A DNA stretch of 64,000 bases from Actinokineospora baliensis (GTDB lineage Bacteria > Actinomycetota > Actinomycetes > Mycobacteriales > Pseudonocardiaceae), in the NCBI RefSeq assembly GCF_016907695.1, contig NZ_JAFBCK010000001.1:6932001-6996000 (forward strand). The letters run 5' to 3'. Of the stretch, positions 1 through 10,000 are shown one piece after another. The stretch's first letter is position 1; the number at the start of each line of letters is the position of its first letter. Position numbers and translations under genes: made by a program. The notes under the pieces were generated by a model, which did no database searches, had not been told where the DNA came from, and saw only the letters and a program-made list of their open reading frames with translations.

Positions 1-473
1 CGGTCGCTGCCGAACAGCCAGCCCATGTGCGCGTGCCAGAACCCCTTGGCCAGCGCCAGCGGCGAGGTGCCGAACAGCCACGGCGAGTGCGGGTCGCCCT
101 CCCGGTCGGAGAACGCGTGGTGGCGCCGGTGGTCGGCCACCCAGGTGATCACCGACCCCTGCGCGGCCAGCCCACCGGCCACCGCCAGGGCCACCCGCAG
201 CGCGCGGTTGGCCTTGAACGCGCCGTGGGTGAAGTAGCGGTGGTAACCCACCGTGATGCCCAACCCGGACACGACGTAGAACCCGGCACCGACGGCGATC
301 TCCGTCCAGCCGATCCCCCACCCCCACACCGCGGGGACCACGGCGACCAGGGCGAGGAACGGGATGATCAGGAAGAGCCGGATGGTCACCAGTTCCGCGC
401 GCCCCGCCGGGGCGCCGAGGACCGGTTTGGCCGCCGGGCGGGGCTCGTCGACGGTGGGTGTGATCGTGGTCAT
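1..473 (-). CDS. Acyl-CoA / fatty acid desaturase, N-terminal part (runs off left edge)
   Basis: Reading leftward from the ATG at 473, the first 157 codons encode a membrane-bound delta-9-type desaturase of the di-iron fatty acid desaturase family, which inserts a double bond into a saturated acyl chain. Seen: a hydrophobic segment at about residues 31-50, a second at about 56-75, the first histidine box HRYFTH (78-83) and the second box HRRHH (115-119), both with the family spacing. The third His box lies beyond the window. The reading frame is open to base 1. Family assignment is firm; the exact substrate (acyl-CoA or lipid-bound) cannot be told. Confidence 0.93.
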   Translation of the reverse strand, partial: MTTITPTVDEPRPAAKPVLGAPAGRAELVTIRLFLIIPFLALVAVVPAVWGWGIGWTEIAVGAGFYVVSGLGITVGYHRYFTHGAFKANRALRVALAVAGGLAAQGSVITWVADHRRHHAFSDREGDPHSPWLFGTSPLALAKGFWHAHMGWLFGSD

Positions 474-782
474 GTCCTGCCTTCACTCCTGCGTACATGG
501 GGGGCGGCCGCCATGGCCGGGCCCGCGGTTCGGGTGCGTCCGGGATCGCCCGACGCGGCCGTCCGCGGCCAACTCGATCGAACCGGGCAGCAGCCGGGCA
601 CCGCCGGGCTCCACCCGACCGGTGTCGCGCCTGGGGCCACCGCCTCTTGTCCCCCCCGACGGTACGCGGCCCCAGGAGAGGTGACCGTGTGGTGACCCCG
701 CCCTGCGGCTGAGCTCACCATTAGCCCAGGTCACCGCCCCGCTCAGGACAACGGCCGCACGATCGGCGCCCAACCCACGCTG
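474..782. other. Intergenic stretch without a recognisable gene
   Basis: About 310 bases between the divergent desaturase start and the stop of the response regulator. I see no ORF with plausible codon use, no clear hairpin terminator and no RNA gene. It presumably holds the desaturase promoter. Confidence 0.5.
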
Positions 783-1739
783 TCAAGCGCCCGCATGCCC
801 GCGCGGCGGGACGACCAGTCCGTGCTCGATGGCGTAGAGCGCCATCTGCACTCGGTTGCGCGTCCCGGTTTTGCGGGCGATCGCGGCGTTGTGCGAATCG
901 AGCGTGCGCACGCTGATGTTCAACCTCTTGGCGATGTCCTCTCGTGACAACCCTTCCGAAACGGCCTCCAGAACCTCGCACTCCCGAGGGGTGAGGCGGT
1001 GTCGCCGCACCTCTTGCTTTGGTTCGTTGGCAGCCCGCCGCGCGGCTGGATGACCCCAGTGGGTCTGGCCGTTCGCGATGGCGCCGACCGCTTGGACGAG
1101 TTCGTCGCCGCTGACGTCCTTGAGGAGAAAACCGCGGGCGCCCGCATGGACCGCGTCCCGCGCCGTCGGGTCATCGGAGTACGAGGTCAGGATGAGGACA
1201 CGGGCGTCCGACCGATGCGTGAGGATCTCAGCGGTGGCGTCGATGCCGTTCCCGCTCGGCATCCGCACGTCCATCACAACGACGTCCGGCTCGACCTCCA
1301 GCACCATCGCCACCGCCGCGGGCGTATCAGTGGCAGTACCCACGATCTCGAAGCCCCCGTCCTCGAGGAGCACACGCAGGCCGTCAAGGACCACTTGGTG
1401 GTCATCGACGATTGCGACGCGGAGTCGCGTGGCAGCATGTGCCGCCAAGGCAGCAGTCTTCCCAGATCCAGTACCTACCGTGACGATCACACCTGACGCC
1501 GCGGCCCACAGTTGGCGAAACCGCTCGGTGTCGCCGTCCAGCGCGGTGACGATGTCGTGCACGGTGGCCCACCTAGGTACCCGATCAGCCGTGAGCGCCC
1601 GGTGCACGGTGTCACGGCTGAGCGCGGTCCGTTCGGCGATGGCGCGCACGGTTGGCGCACCAGCGGCGACGTACAGATCCCTCAGCGCCGTGAAGAGGGC
1701 CTTTCCCGCCTCCCCCGGTGGCTCGCCGAAGGTGATCAC
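783..1739 (-). CDS. NarL/LuxR-type response regulator with extra N-terminal helix-turn-helix domain
   Basis: A 318-residue protein from a GTG start. Residues about 15-82 form an XRE-like HTH module (AERTALSRDTVHRAL). Residues about 107-225 are a receiver domain with acidic pair D112/D113 and phospho-acceptor D157 (VVVMDVRMP). Residues about 248-310 are a LuxR/GerE HTH (LTPRECEVLEAVSEGLS). Usual NarL regulators are about 210-220 residues and lack the front domain, so this is a fusion of two DNA-binding modules around a receiver. The linker contains GTGSGKT (about 89-95), which resembles a P-loop but lacks the first Gly of GxxxxGKT. Its start overlaps the stop of the upstream HTH gene by 4 bases (GTGA), so the pair is translationally coupled. 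No sensor kinase lies next to it. Confidence 0.88.
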   Translation of the reverse strand: MITFGEPPGEAGKALFTALRDLYVAAGAPTVRAIAERTALSRDTVHRALTADRVPRWATVHDIVTALDGDTERFRQLWAAASGVIVTVGTGSGKTAALAAHAATRLRVAIVDDHQVVLDGLRVLLEDGGFEIVGTATDTPAAVAMVLEVEPDVVVMDVRMPSGNGIDATAEILTHRSDARVLILTSYSDDPTARDAVHAGARGFLLKDVSGDELVQAVGAIANGQTHWGHPAARRAANEPKQEVRRHRLTPRECEVLEAVSEGLSREDIAKRLNISVRTLDSHNAAIARKTGTRNRVQMALYAIEHGLVVPPRGHAGA

Positions 1740-2008
1740 CGCGGATCAGCGGCGCGTGCGGCCACCCACAGCTCGTGGAACCGGTGAGCGTCGCCACCCA
1801 GCGCACGCACCACCAACTCGAGGTTGTGCCACCGCGGTGCTCGATCGGCAGCCAGCACCCGGTGCACGGTGTCACGGCTGATCCGGCCGCCACACCGCAA
1901 CGCTACGTCCCGCACCGTCGGCTCCCCCGCCGTGACATGCAGCAGGCGCAGTTCGGCGAGCAATGCGGCCAACACGGGGTCGGCAACCACCGGCTTCCGT
2001 ATCGGCAC
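1736..2008 (-). CDS. Small XRE-like helix-turn-helix protein
   Basis: A 90-residue protein consisting almost entirely of one HTH module. Its core (about 30-80, with SRDTVHRVLAADRAPRWHNL) is plainly paralogous to the N-terminal domain of the response regulator immediately downstream, with which it overlaps by 4 bases. Seen: shared motif order, an xPTVRdvA segment, SRDTVHR, and a RFhELWvAA tail in both. Inference: a solo DNA-binding partner or competitor of the fusion regulator. It is transcribed divergently from the small gene at 2107. Confidence 0.75.
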   Translation of the reverse strand: MPIRKPVVADPVLAALLAELRLLHVTAGEPTVRDVALRCGGRISRDTVHRVLAADRAPRWHNLELVVRALGGDAHRFHELWVAARAADPR

Positions 2009-2052
2009 TGGTCCTCCGTGTCCGAGTTTGTCAGAACCTGTCGCATGCCCTA

Positions 2053-2077
2053 GTGGTTTTCCCTACTAGTGAACCAC
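2053..2077. promoter_or_regulatory. Inverted repeat between divergent genes (candidate operator)
   Basis: GTGGTT at 2053-2058 faces AACCAC at 2072-2077, a 6-bp perfect inverted repeat in the 98-base gap between the HTH/response-regulator operon (leftward) and the small gene at 2107 (rightward). Its position suits an operator for the HTH proteins. This is positional inference only. Confidence 0.35.
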
Positions 2078-2106
2078 CATCTACTCACCGGAGGAAGGGC
2101 GGCACG

Positions 2107-2277
2107 GTGGGCGTGGTCGAACTGGTCAGCGCTGGCACGGCGGCGTCCGTTGTCGCGACTTGTCTCACCCGGTACCTGATCATCCGCGCCGCGTTGCGCG
2201 GGACCAAGCCCGCCGAACGACCGGCCATCCTCCGCGCCCTGTCCACCGTTCTCGGCTTCCGCCGACGGGGGCGGTAG
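2107..2277 (+). CDS. Small hypothetical protein (56 aa)
   Basis: GTG start at 2107, chosen because a strong ribosome-binding site GGAGGAAGG lies at 2090-2098, 8 bases upstream. The 56-residue product has a hydrophobic N-terminal half (about residues 3-30, possibly one membrane helix) and a basic tail ending RRRGR. I do not recognise a family. It is divergent from the HTH/response regulator pair. Confidence 0.55.
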   Translation: MGVVELVSAGTAASVVATCLTRYLIIRAALRGTKPAERPAILRALSTVLGFRRRGR

Positions 2278-2413
2278 CGCTACCCACGGTTTCCACGGTT
2301 GTTTCCGCCGGGACCGGACCCGATAGTCGCCTTGGCCACCAGCGGATGTCCCCGCCGGTGGTCCGGTCACCGGGCCCCGACCGTTCGATTCCCTGCAACC
2401 GAAGGACATCGAA

Positions 2414-3859
2414 GTGAGAGAGCGCAAGCTGTTGCTCGCCGTCGCGGTGGCTTTGGCCGTGGTGGCGGTTCCGGTCGCGAACGCGGCTGAGGGGCCCGCG
2501 GTCGCGGCGACGCCGACCGATCAGCTCAAGGTGCCCGGGGGTAGCGCCCAGGTGGTCAACGGGCAGCGGACCACCGTGCGGGAGAACCCGTTCGTCATCG
2601 CCGGGATGCGGGCCGGGGGCGGTGGGCCGCAGGGCCAGTCGTGCACCGCGTCCGTGGTCGGCAAGCGCAAGATCATCACCGCCGCGCATTGCATGGTCGA
2701 CGCGACCGGCGCTAAGCACTACCTCTACGGCGACGACGACCTCAACACCACCGGGGACGAGACCTTCCGCACGAAGCTGCTCTCGTACAAGACCCACCCG
2801 AAGTACACCGGGACCGGCGGCTGGCAGACCGGCTACGACGTCGCCGTCGTCACCACCGAGGACGACCTGCCGGTGCCCGAGAGCCAGTGGGCGAAGGTGG
2901 CCGGGTCCGGCGACACCGCGCTGACCCAGCCCGGCAAGAGCGGCACCGCGGTCGGCTACGGCCGGACCTCGGCCAACGGCGGCTCCGGCGTGCTCTACAA
3001 GACGACGCTGCCGGTCAACGACGCCGCCAACTGCCAGGTGTTCAACATCCGGGTCAACCCCGACCTGATGCTGTGCATCGGCTACAACGACGGCCGCACC
3101 GCGACCTGCACCGGCGACAGCGGCGGCCCGTTCACCGTCGACGGGGTGATCGTCGGGGTGGTGTCGTGGGGGTCCAGCGGCTGCGACCGCTACAGCATCA
3201 TGGCGCGGCTGACCAACGAGATGGGCGACTGGGCCCGGTCGGAGATCGGCGGCACTCCCCCGACCGACGGCAAGTTCACCGTGGCGGTGTCCCCGGCCGC
3301 GGGCCGCGCCGACCCGGGCAAGTACATCTCGGCGACCGTGGCGACCACCGTCGGTGACCAGTCCGAGCGTCTGGAGCTCTCCGCGACCGGGCAGCCCTCG
3401 GGCGTCGCGGTGAAGTTCCAGCCCGCCTCGATCAACTCCGGTGAGTCGGCCAAGGTCACCTTCGACGTGGCGGCCGGGGCGGCCAAGGGCAGCTACCCGA
3501 TCACGGTGTCGGCCAAGGGCACCAGCGGGACGAAGACGGCGACCTACACGCTCACCGTCGGCGACGGCGGGTCCACCGACGGTCCCAAGCCGACCGCTTC
3601 GCCTTCGTCGGCGACGGTGAGCCGGGGCGGGAGCGTGAAGGCCACCGTCACCGTGGCGGGCGGGACCGGCGCGAGCAAGCTGTCGGCGACCGGTCTGGCG
3701 TTCGCGCCGATGTTCTTCCCGTTCAGCGTCACCCCGGGCGGCAGCAGCCAGATGTCGCTGTTCGCCCCGTTCCAACCCGGCACCTACAAGGTCGTGATCA
3801 CCGCGACCGACACGGCGGGCAAGACCGGTCAGACCGAGTTCACGCTCACCGTGACCTGA
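2414..3859 (+). CDS. Secreted trypsin-like serine protease (S1) with C-terminal Ig-like domains
   Basis: 481 residues from GTG 2414, with GAAGGA about 10 bases upstream. Residues 1-24 are a Sec signal peptide ending ANA. The protease domain (about 48-276) shows the full chymotrypsin triad: H92 in TAAHC, D142 in GYDVAVV and S236 in GDSGGP, with a VVNG activation-type N-terminus at about 47-50. Residues about 285-385 and 390-480 are two beta-rich Ig/PKD-like repeats, probably for substrate or wall attachment. Expected role is extracellular proteolysis. A hairpin terminator follows. Confidence 0.95.
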   Translation: MRERKLLLAVAVALAVVAVPVANAAEGPAVAATPTDQLKVPGGSAQVVNGQRTTVRENPFVIAGMRAGGGGPQGQSCTASVVGKRKIITAAHCMVDATGAKHYLYGDDDLNTTGDETFRTKLLSYKTHPKYTGTGGWQTGYDVAVVTTEDDLPVPESQWAKVAGSGDTALTQPGKSGTAVGYGRTSANGGSGVLYKTTLPVNDAANCQVFNIRVNPDLMLCIGYNDGRTATCTGDSGGPFTVDGVIVGVVSWGSSGCDRYSIMARLTNEMGDWARSEIGGTPPTDGKFTVAVSPAAGRADPGKYISATVATTVGDQSERLELSATGQPSGVAVKFQPASINSGESAKVTFDVAAGAAKGSYPITVSAKGTSGTKTATYTLTVGDGGSTDGPKPTASPSSATVSRGGSVKATVTVAGGTGASKLSATGLAFAPMFFPFSVTPGGSSQMSLFAPFQPGTYKVVITATDTAGKTGQTEFTLTVT

Positions 3860-3882
3860 GCCTCGGCAGGGTAGCGGAGGAC

Positions 3883-3917
3883 GGCGGTGCGGTCGGGCGA
3901 TCCCCGGCCGCACCGCC
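3883..3917 (+). terminator. Hairpin terminator after the serine protease
   Basis: Bases 3883-3897 pair with 3903-3917 (15 bp, one G-T wobble) around a 5-base loop. It is GC-rich and lacks a long U-tract, as usual in actinomycetes. It sits 23 bases after the protease stop. Confidence 0.7.
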
Positions 3918-3996
3918 CATCGGCGTTCCCAGAACCGTTGTGACGCCGGGGAAGTGATGACTTCCGGCGGCCATTCGGGGTCGGTATGCTCCACCC

Positions 3997-6813
3997 GTGG
4001 GCTACCAGGCCGATCGTGCAGCGGAGCGCGGCGCACCGGGCGTCTGGTTCCGGCCCGCCGTGACCGCTCCGGTGGCCAGGGACCGCGAGCTGGCCGCGCT
4101 GACCGAGGCCGCGAAGTGGCCGCCGTCGCTGGTGCTGGTCGAAGGGGTCGCCGGGGTCGGCAAGGGCACCCTGGTCGCCGAACTGGTGCGGCGGCAACGG
4201 ATCGAGCACTGGGTCGCGGCCCGCCGGTGCGACCCGTCGAGGCACCAGACCCCGTTCGGGGTCTTGGTCGACCTGCTGAGCACGTACCCGCGCGCGCTCG
4301 GTCCACTCGGGCAGGCAGCGGGCGCGGTCGGCTCGCTGGTGCCCGAACTCGCCGACCGACTACCGTCCTCATCGGACACGTCAGCCGCCGCGGTCGCCAC
4401 CGGGTTGCGCGAGGTGATCGGCGCCATGGGGCGGGTGACATTGGTGGTTGAAGACGCGCAGTGGGCCGACAAGTGGAGTCTGCGGGTCTTGCGGGCGATC
4501 GTGGACGACCCACCTGCGGCTCTGACTCTGGTCCTCACTTACCGGCCGGAGCAGGTCGGTGCCAGCGGTCCGCTGGGACCACGATCCGGGCGGATGAACC
4601 GGACCAGGATCGTGGTGGAGCCCCTGGGGCGCGACGGGGTTGAGCTGCTCGCGGCGGAAGTGGTGGGCGAGGTGTCGAGCGCGGCGGTGGACGCGTTGTG
4701 GCGGCGCACAGCGGGATTGCCGTTCGCGGTCGCTGAACTCGTTGGCGCGATGGGTGATCCGGCTGTACTCCGGGATGCTGATGGCACCTCGGCGGAACAG
4801 GCGCTCGACCGGGCTCCCGTGCCGTGGTCGGTCCGCGAGGAGATGACCGACCAGGTGCGACGACTCAGCACCGCGGCGGCCTCCGTCGTTCGCGCGGCAG
4901 CGGTGCTGCGGGTTCCGGTGCCCGCTCAGGTGTTGTGCGCGGTGGCGGGTGCGGAGATGATCGAGGTGGGCCGGTTGCTCCGCCGAGCCGTGCTGGTCGA
5001 GACGGGGCCACACATCGGGATCCGGTACCCGCTCGCTGCTCGAGCGGTGTACGAGTCGATGCCCAGCGGCGAGCGGCGGCGGTTGCACGAGCGCGCTTTG
5101 GCCGTGCTCGGGGGAGAGTGGCCCGCGCACCAACTGGCGACGCACGCGCGGGGTGCGGGCGCGGTCCGGGAGTGGGTGCGCCACGGTGTGCGCGCGGCGG
5201 AGGAGGCGATGGCGGCAGGGGACGATGACACCGCTTTGGGGTGGCTGACCGACCTGGTGGCCGAACCCGCTTTGCCCGCCGAGGAATTGGCCCGGCTCGT
5301 GACCATCCTCTGTGGACACGGTCTTCGCGGCGGCGGGCATCGGGAGGTGATTCCAGTGCTGGAGCGGCTGTTCACCGACCAGCGGTTGCCGGAGCGGGTG
5401 CGCGCCGAGGTCGCGATCGGGCTCGGTCTGCTGCTCATGCGCGCACCGGGCGACCTGCCGCGCGCCGACATCAAGATCCGGTCGGCGGTGCGCACCCCTG
5501 GGGTCGCCGAGGCGTGGAGCCTGCGCGGGGTGGCGATCTTCGGAATGCCCTACCTCGGCAACCGGTCGGTCGAGGAGTGCCGCCGCTGGCAGAACCTGGT
5601 GTTCGAGCGCATCGGTGCGATGCCCAGAGGTCCGGCTCGCACCGCACTGCTGGCCAGCATGGTGCAGTCGCGGCTGACCCTCGGCGACGCCAGTGCGGCC
5701 GACCTGGAGGACTTGCTGCCGTCAGCGGTCGACCCGCACGACCTCGAGCACCTGGAGCAACTGAGCCGCGCGCGGTGCAACCTCGCGGACGTGTGCGCGT
5801 GGCTCGGCCACTACGACCACGCCAGGGCACTGCTCGCCGAGGGTCTGCGCGGGGCGGCGTCCGCGCCGTACGTGCGCAGCACCGGGCTGGGCACCGAAGT
5901 CAGGCTCGACTGGATGGCCGGGCGCTGGGCCGGGTTGGCCGAGCGCGCGGAGGCGATCGCCGTCGCCAACGCCGGGTCGTTGCCGGTCGCGGGTGAGATG
6001 CGTTTGGTCCAGGGGTGGCTGGCGATCGCGGCGGGTGACCTCGCGCGGGCCAAGAAGTGCTTGCGCGAGACGGGGATGACCGATCCGGAGACCGGTGTCG
6101 CTCCCGTGGTGCTGTCAGCCATCGCGGCGATGACCACCTTGCTGTTGGACCGAGGTGACATCCGATCGGCCTGCACGCACGCCGACGCCGGTGTCGCACT
6201 CTTGCGCCACCAACGGGTCTGGGCCTGGGCAGGCGACCTCACCCCGGTAGCCGTCGCCGCTTACGCAGCCGCGCAACGCTTCGAAGACGCCCGGCGACTG
6301 ATCGACCAGGCCGCGACCGGCATCGCCACCCTGGACGGCCCCTTCCTGAGCGCAGCCCTCAACACGGCCCGAGCCCACTTGGCAGCCGCCACCGAACCAC
6401 CCCACACCGCCGCCTCCCTGTACACCGCCGCCGCGGCCGAACACCAGAGCCTCGGCCTGCCCCACATCGCCGCCACCCTCACCGAACGCGCCGCCCTCCT
6501 AGGAGCACCCCACTCGTTCCTGGACCTGGCCAAGACCTACGAATCCCTCGGCGCCGTCATCGCCGCGGCCCGCTGCCGCCACCACGCCCGCCGCGCGGGC
6601 ACCCCCGTCCGCTCCACCCGAGGCCGCCGCGGCTACGGCCGGTCGCTGTCCCCCCGAGAAACCGAAATAGCCCACCTCCTCGCCGACGGCCGCACGAACC
6701 GCGAGATAGCCGAAACCCTCTTCCTCTCCCGCCGCACGGTCGAGGACCACGTGGCCAACATCCTCCGCAAACACGGCTCCCCCACCCGCGCCGCCTACGT
6801 GGCGGACAACTGA
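3997..6813 (+). CDS. LAL-type LuxR transcriptional regulator with AAA/STAND ATPase domain
   Basis: 938 residues from GTG 3997. The N-terminal ATPase has a Walker A GVAGVGKGT (50-58) and a Walker B-like LVVEDAQWAD (about 149-158). A long central helical/TPR-like region (about 350-860) follows, then a C-terminal LuxR HTH (about 875-930, LSPRETEIAHLLADGRTNREIAE). This is the classical architecture of large ATP-binding LuxR (LAL, MalT-like) regulators. It is monocistronic between the protease and the large secreted protein, and either could be its target. The final ~450 bases show stronger C-rich wobble use than the 5' part. Confidence 0.93.
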   Translation: MGYQADRAAERGAPGVWFRPAVTAPVARDRELAALTEAAKWPPSLVLVEGVAGVGKGTLVAELVRRQRIEHWVAARRCDPSRHQTPFGVLVDLLSTYPRALGPLGQAAGAVGSLVPELADRLPSSSDTSAAAVATGLREVIGAMGRVTLVVEDAQWADKWSLRVLRAIVDDPPAALTLVLTYRPEQVGASGPLGPRSGRMNRTRIVVEPLGRDGVELLAAEVVGEVSSAAVDALWRRTAGLPFAVAELVGAMGDPAVLRDADGTSAEQALDRAPVPWSVREEMTDQVRRLSTAAASVVRAAAVLRVPVPAQVLCAVAGAEMIEVGRLLRRAVLVETGPHIGIRYPLAARAVYESMPSGERRRLHERALAVLGGEWPAHQLATHARGAGAVREWVRHGVRAAEEAMAAGDDDTALGWLTDLVAEPALPAEELARLVTILCGHGLRGGGHREVIPVLERLFTDQRLPERVRAEVAIGLGLLLMRAPGDLPRADIKIRSAVRTPGVAEAWSLRGVAIFGMPYLGNRSVEECRRWQNLVFERIGAMPRGPARTALLASMVQSRLTLGDASAADLEDLLPSAVDPHDLEHLEQLSRARCNLADVCAWLGHYDHARALLAEGLRGAASAPYVRSTGLGTEVRLDWMAGRWAGLAERAEAIAVANAGSLPVAGEMRLVQGWLAIAAGDLARAKKCLRETGMTDPETGVAPVVLSAIAAMTTLLLDRGDIRSACTHADAGVALLRHQRVWAWAGDLTPVAVAAYAAAQRFEDARRLIDQAATGIATLDGPFLSAALNTARAHLAAATEPPHTAASLYTAAAAEHQSLGLPHIAATLTERAALLGAPHSFLDLAKTYESLGAVIAAARCRHHARRAGTPVRSTRGRRGYGRSLSPRETEIAHLLADGRTNREIAETLFLSRRTVEDHVANILRKHGSPTRAAYVADN

Positions 6814-6909
6814 CCACCGTGACCAGTACGGCGAAGAGGAGCGGTATCGAACCGCAGTTCGTCAATCATTTCCTTCCTTCGCGCACCCGCGCTTACCAGA
6901 ACGGGAGCC

Positions 6910-7005
6910 GATGCGGAAGCGCCAGGAAAAGATGATCATCAATTCTCCCGAAATGCCGCTGAACAGCGCAATCGCGGTTCCACGCCACCAAGGTGCTTCC
7001 GCATC
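6910..7005. promoter_or_regulatory. 11-bp inverted repeat upstream of the large secreted protein
   Basis: GATGCGGAAGC at 6910-6920 is the exact reverse complement of 6995-7005, with 74 bases between. It lies in the 261-base, relatively A/T-rich gap before the gene at 7075. It could be a regulator-binding pair or an RNA stem in the leader; I cannot choose. Confidence 0.4.
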
Positions 7006-7074
7006 ACCGGAACGGAAGGCTAAAGTCGGGGCACTTCTTGGTGTTGCGCTGACTAGAAAGCCTGGGGTTTCACG

Positions 7075-10000
7075 ATGCGCAGAAGGTCCCGGATGTCGCT
7101 TCATGCTGCCCGTCATCGGTTATCGGTGCCGGGCACCCTCTTGCTCGCGGCGGTCGTGGGGGTGGTGGGCCTCGCCATCCCCGCTCAAGCCGCCGCCCCC
7201 GCACCGTCCGCCCCCGCTGCCGCGCCGACCGCGGCCGAGGACAGCGCCCTGCAGCGCGCCAGGGCCACCGGCAAGCCGGTTGAGGTGGCTGAGCGGACCA
7301 CCGAGTCGACGCAGGTCATCGCCCGGCCGGATGGCAAGTTCGTGTTGGAGTCCAGTGCCGCGCCGCAGCGGGTCAAGCGCGACGGCAAGTGGCTCACGGT
7401 CGACGCCACAGTGCGGACCACGCCTGAGGGCACCCTCTCCCCCGTCGCCACGCCGCTCGACGTGGCCTTCTCCGCGGGCGGCACGGCGCCCTACGTCACC
7501 CTGAAGTCTCCCCATGGAGACGGACAGGTCGCCCTCACCTGGCCGTCGCCGCTGCCGACCCCGAAGGTGGACGGGCCGTCGGTGACCTACCCGGCCGTGT
7601 TCCCCGGCGTCGACCTGGTGCTGACCGCCTCCGACCTCGGGTATTCCCAGGTCCTCGTGGTGCACGACGCCGCGGCCGCGGCCAACCCCGCCCTGCGAGA
7701 GATCAAGGTGACCTCCCGCACCACCGGCCTGACCCTGACCAGCGGCGCAGACGGCGCGCTCTCGGCGGTGGACGGCACCGGTAAGCCGGTGTTCCGCGGC
7801 TCCACGCCGACCCAGTGGGACTCCAGCCAGCCCGCGGGCCACGCCAAGCCCTCCGCGCAGGACCCCGAGGGCGGTCGCGTCCAGCGGGTCGACGTCGCCG
7901 TCACCAAGGCGACCGAGCAGCAGGGCCGCGTCGCGGGCAAGGCCGCGAAGGTCGAGACCGGCGAGGTCTCCGTCCGACCCGACATCGCGGCGCTGACCAA
8001 GCCCGATGTGAAGTACCCGGTCTACGTCGACCCGTCGATGACCGGCAACCAGCTGGCCTGGGGTGAGACGACCCAGAACGGCTGGAACTACTTCAACGCC
8101 AACATGGACGCCCAGGTCGGCCGCTGCTACAACGGCAACAACCAGTGCGGTGCCCTCACGGTCGCGCGCTCGTACTTCCGCTTCAACACCTCCGAGCTCG
8201 CCCCGCGCGCGGGCTGGCCCGCGGTGGTGTGGAAGGCGCAGGTCGCCACCACCCAGACCCACGGCGCGCACCTGTGCGTAGCCGAACCCGTGCAGATCCG
8301 CCGCACCGGCGTGTTCACCGGCAGCCTGAGCTGGAACAACCCGGCCGTCGAGGGGGTGCTCGACACCCGGTCCTCCGGTGCCGGTGACCAGTGCGGCGGC
8401 GCGGGTGGGGTGCTGTTCGAGTCGAACGACCTCAAGGACTACCTCCAGGCGGCCTCCATCGGATCCTGGCCGGACATCCACATGGCACTCACCGCTCCCA
8501 ACGAGGCCGAGCAGCTGCAGTGGAAGAAGTTCGCCACCTCCGGTGCCGCGGCGCCCAAGGTCGTGGTGGAGTTCAGCTTCCGCCCCAACCAGCCCACCGG
8601 CCTGGCCGTCCCGAGCGCGTACCTGTGCAGCTCCACCGCGACCACCGGCACCGCGACCCCCACGCTGACCGCCACCGCGACCGACAACAACAACCCCACG
8701 CTGCCGATCGTGTTGCGCTACGAGGTGTTCAACAGCAACGGGATCCAGGTCGCCAACTCCGGCAACGACGTGCAGATCGCTTCCGGCACAACGGGAGCGT
8801 GGACCACGCCACCGCTTGGCGACGGCGTGTACCGCTTCCAAGTCGGTGCGATCGGGCAATACCCGGGTGACCCCAGCAGGTACCTGTGGGGACCCGCGTA
8901 CTCGACGTCGTACTACTTCATCGTCCGCACCACGCCGATCCCGGCGTTGCCGACGATCCGCAGCGTCGACTACCCCGCGCAGAACTGGGGCGCGGCAGCG
9001 AACAACCCGGGCTCGTTCATCCTGTCCGACCCGACCAACCCGGACGTCCTCGGCTTCAGCTACAGCTTCACCGGCCCCGGCACGCAGACCATCCCCGGCC
9101 CGGTCGACTGCGAGATCGACCGCCAGTTCGGCACCACGGGCGGTTGGGTATCGGGCAAGACCAACGTGCCGATCCGGGTGCCCTCCGGCTTGAGCCCCGG
9201 CTACCACACCCTGCACGCGCGCAGTTTCGACAGCGCGCGCAAGTTCTCCCCCGAGCAGTCCTACCAGTTCTACGTCGCCCCGCCCACCCCGGTCGCCTCG
9301 ACCAGGATCGAAGCCGAGTCGATGGCGTTCTCGCAGCCCGGCGGGCAGAACGTGCCCGTGACCAACCAGGTCAGCTGCTGCTGGGTCACGTGGTCGGGCG
9401 GCGCGCACGTGCATTTCCAAGGCACAGCGGTGAACCAGCAGTTCTCGCTGGCGTTCACCGTCGCCACCGAACGCGACTACGAACTCGGCCTCGGCGTGAC
9501 CAGGTCGATGGACTACGGCCAGACCCAGTTCTCCATCGACGGCGTGGCGGTCGGTCAGCCGACCGACGCCGGGCCCGTCGGCTCGTTCGACCACTACGAC
9601 CCGGTGGTGCGAACGCGGCAACTGTCGTTGGGCACCAGGCGGCTCACCGCGGGCACGCACACGCTGACCGTGAAACTGACCGGTGCCAACGCGGGCGCCG
9701 TCGGTGACCGCTTCCACGCGGGCATCGACTTCCTGCAGCTGAACCCGACCGGTCGCTTCGAAGCCGAGCAGGCCAACCAGGTCACCCCGACCCAGCCCGC
9801 GGGCCAGAGCATGACCGTCGTGGCGCAGAACCAGGCCGGTGGCACCGCGTCGTGGTCGGAGGGCGCGCAGTTGGCCTTCGACGCGACCGCGGACAACGCC
9901 TCGGTCGAACTGGCCGTCAAGATCGCCCAGGAGGCCGACTACGCCCTCGGTGTGAACCTCACCAAGGGGCCGCAGCAGGCCAAGGTGGCGGTCTCGGTGA

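Noticed and set aside
89..95. P-loop GTGSGKT in the response regulator (residue numbers)
   Set aside because: The first Gly of GxxxxGKT is Val, there is no Walker B, and only about 10 residues separate it from the receiver domain, so not an ATPase.
2180..4513. 777-codon minus-strand reading frame
   Set aside because: It is the high-GC shadow of the protease and the 5' part of the LuxR gene; Arg/Pro-rich composition and no domain.
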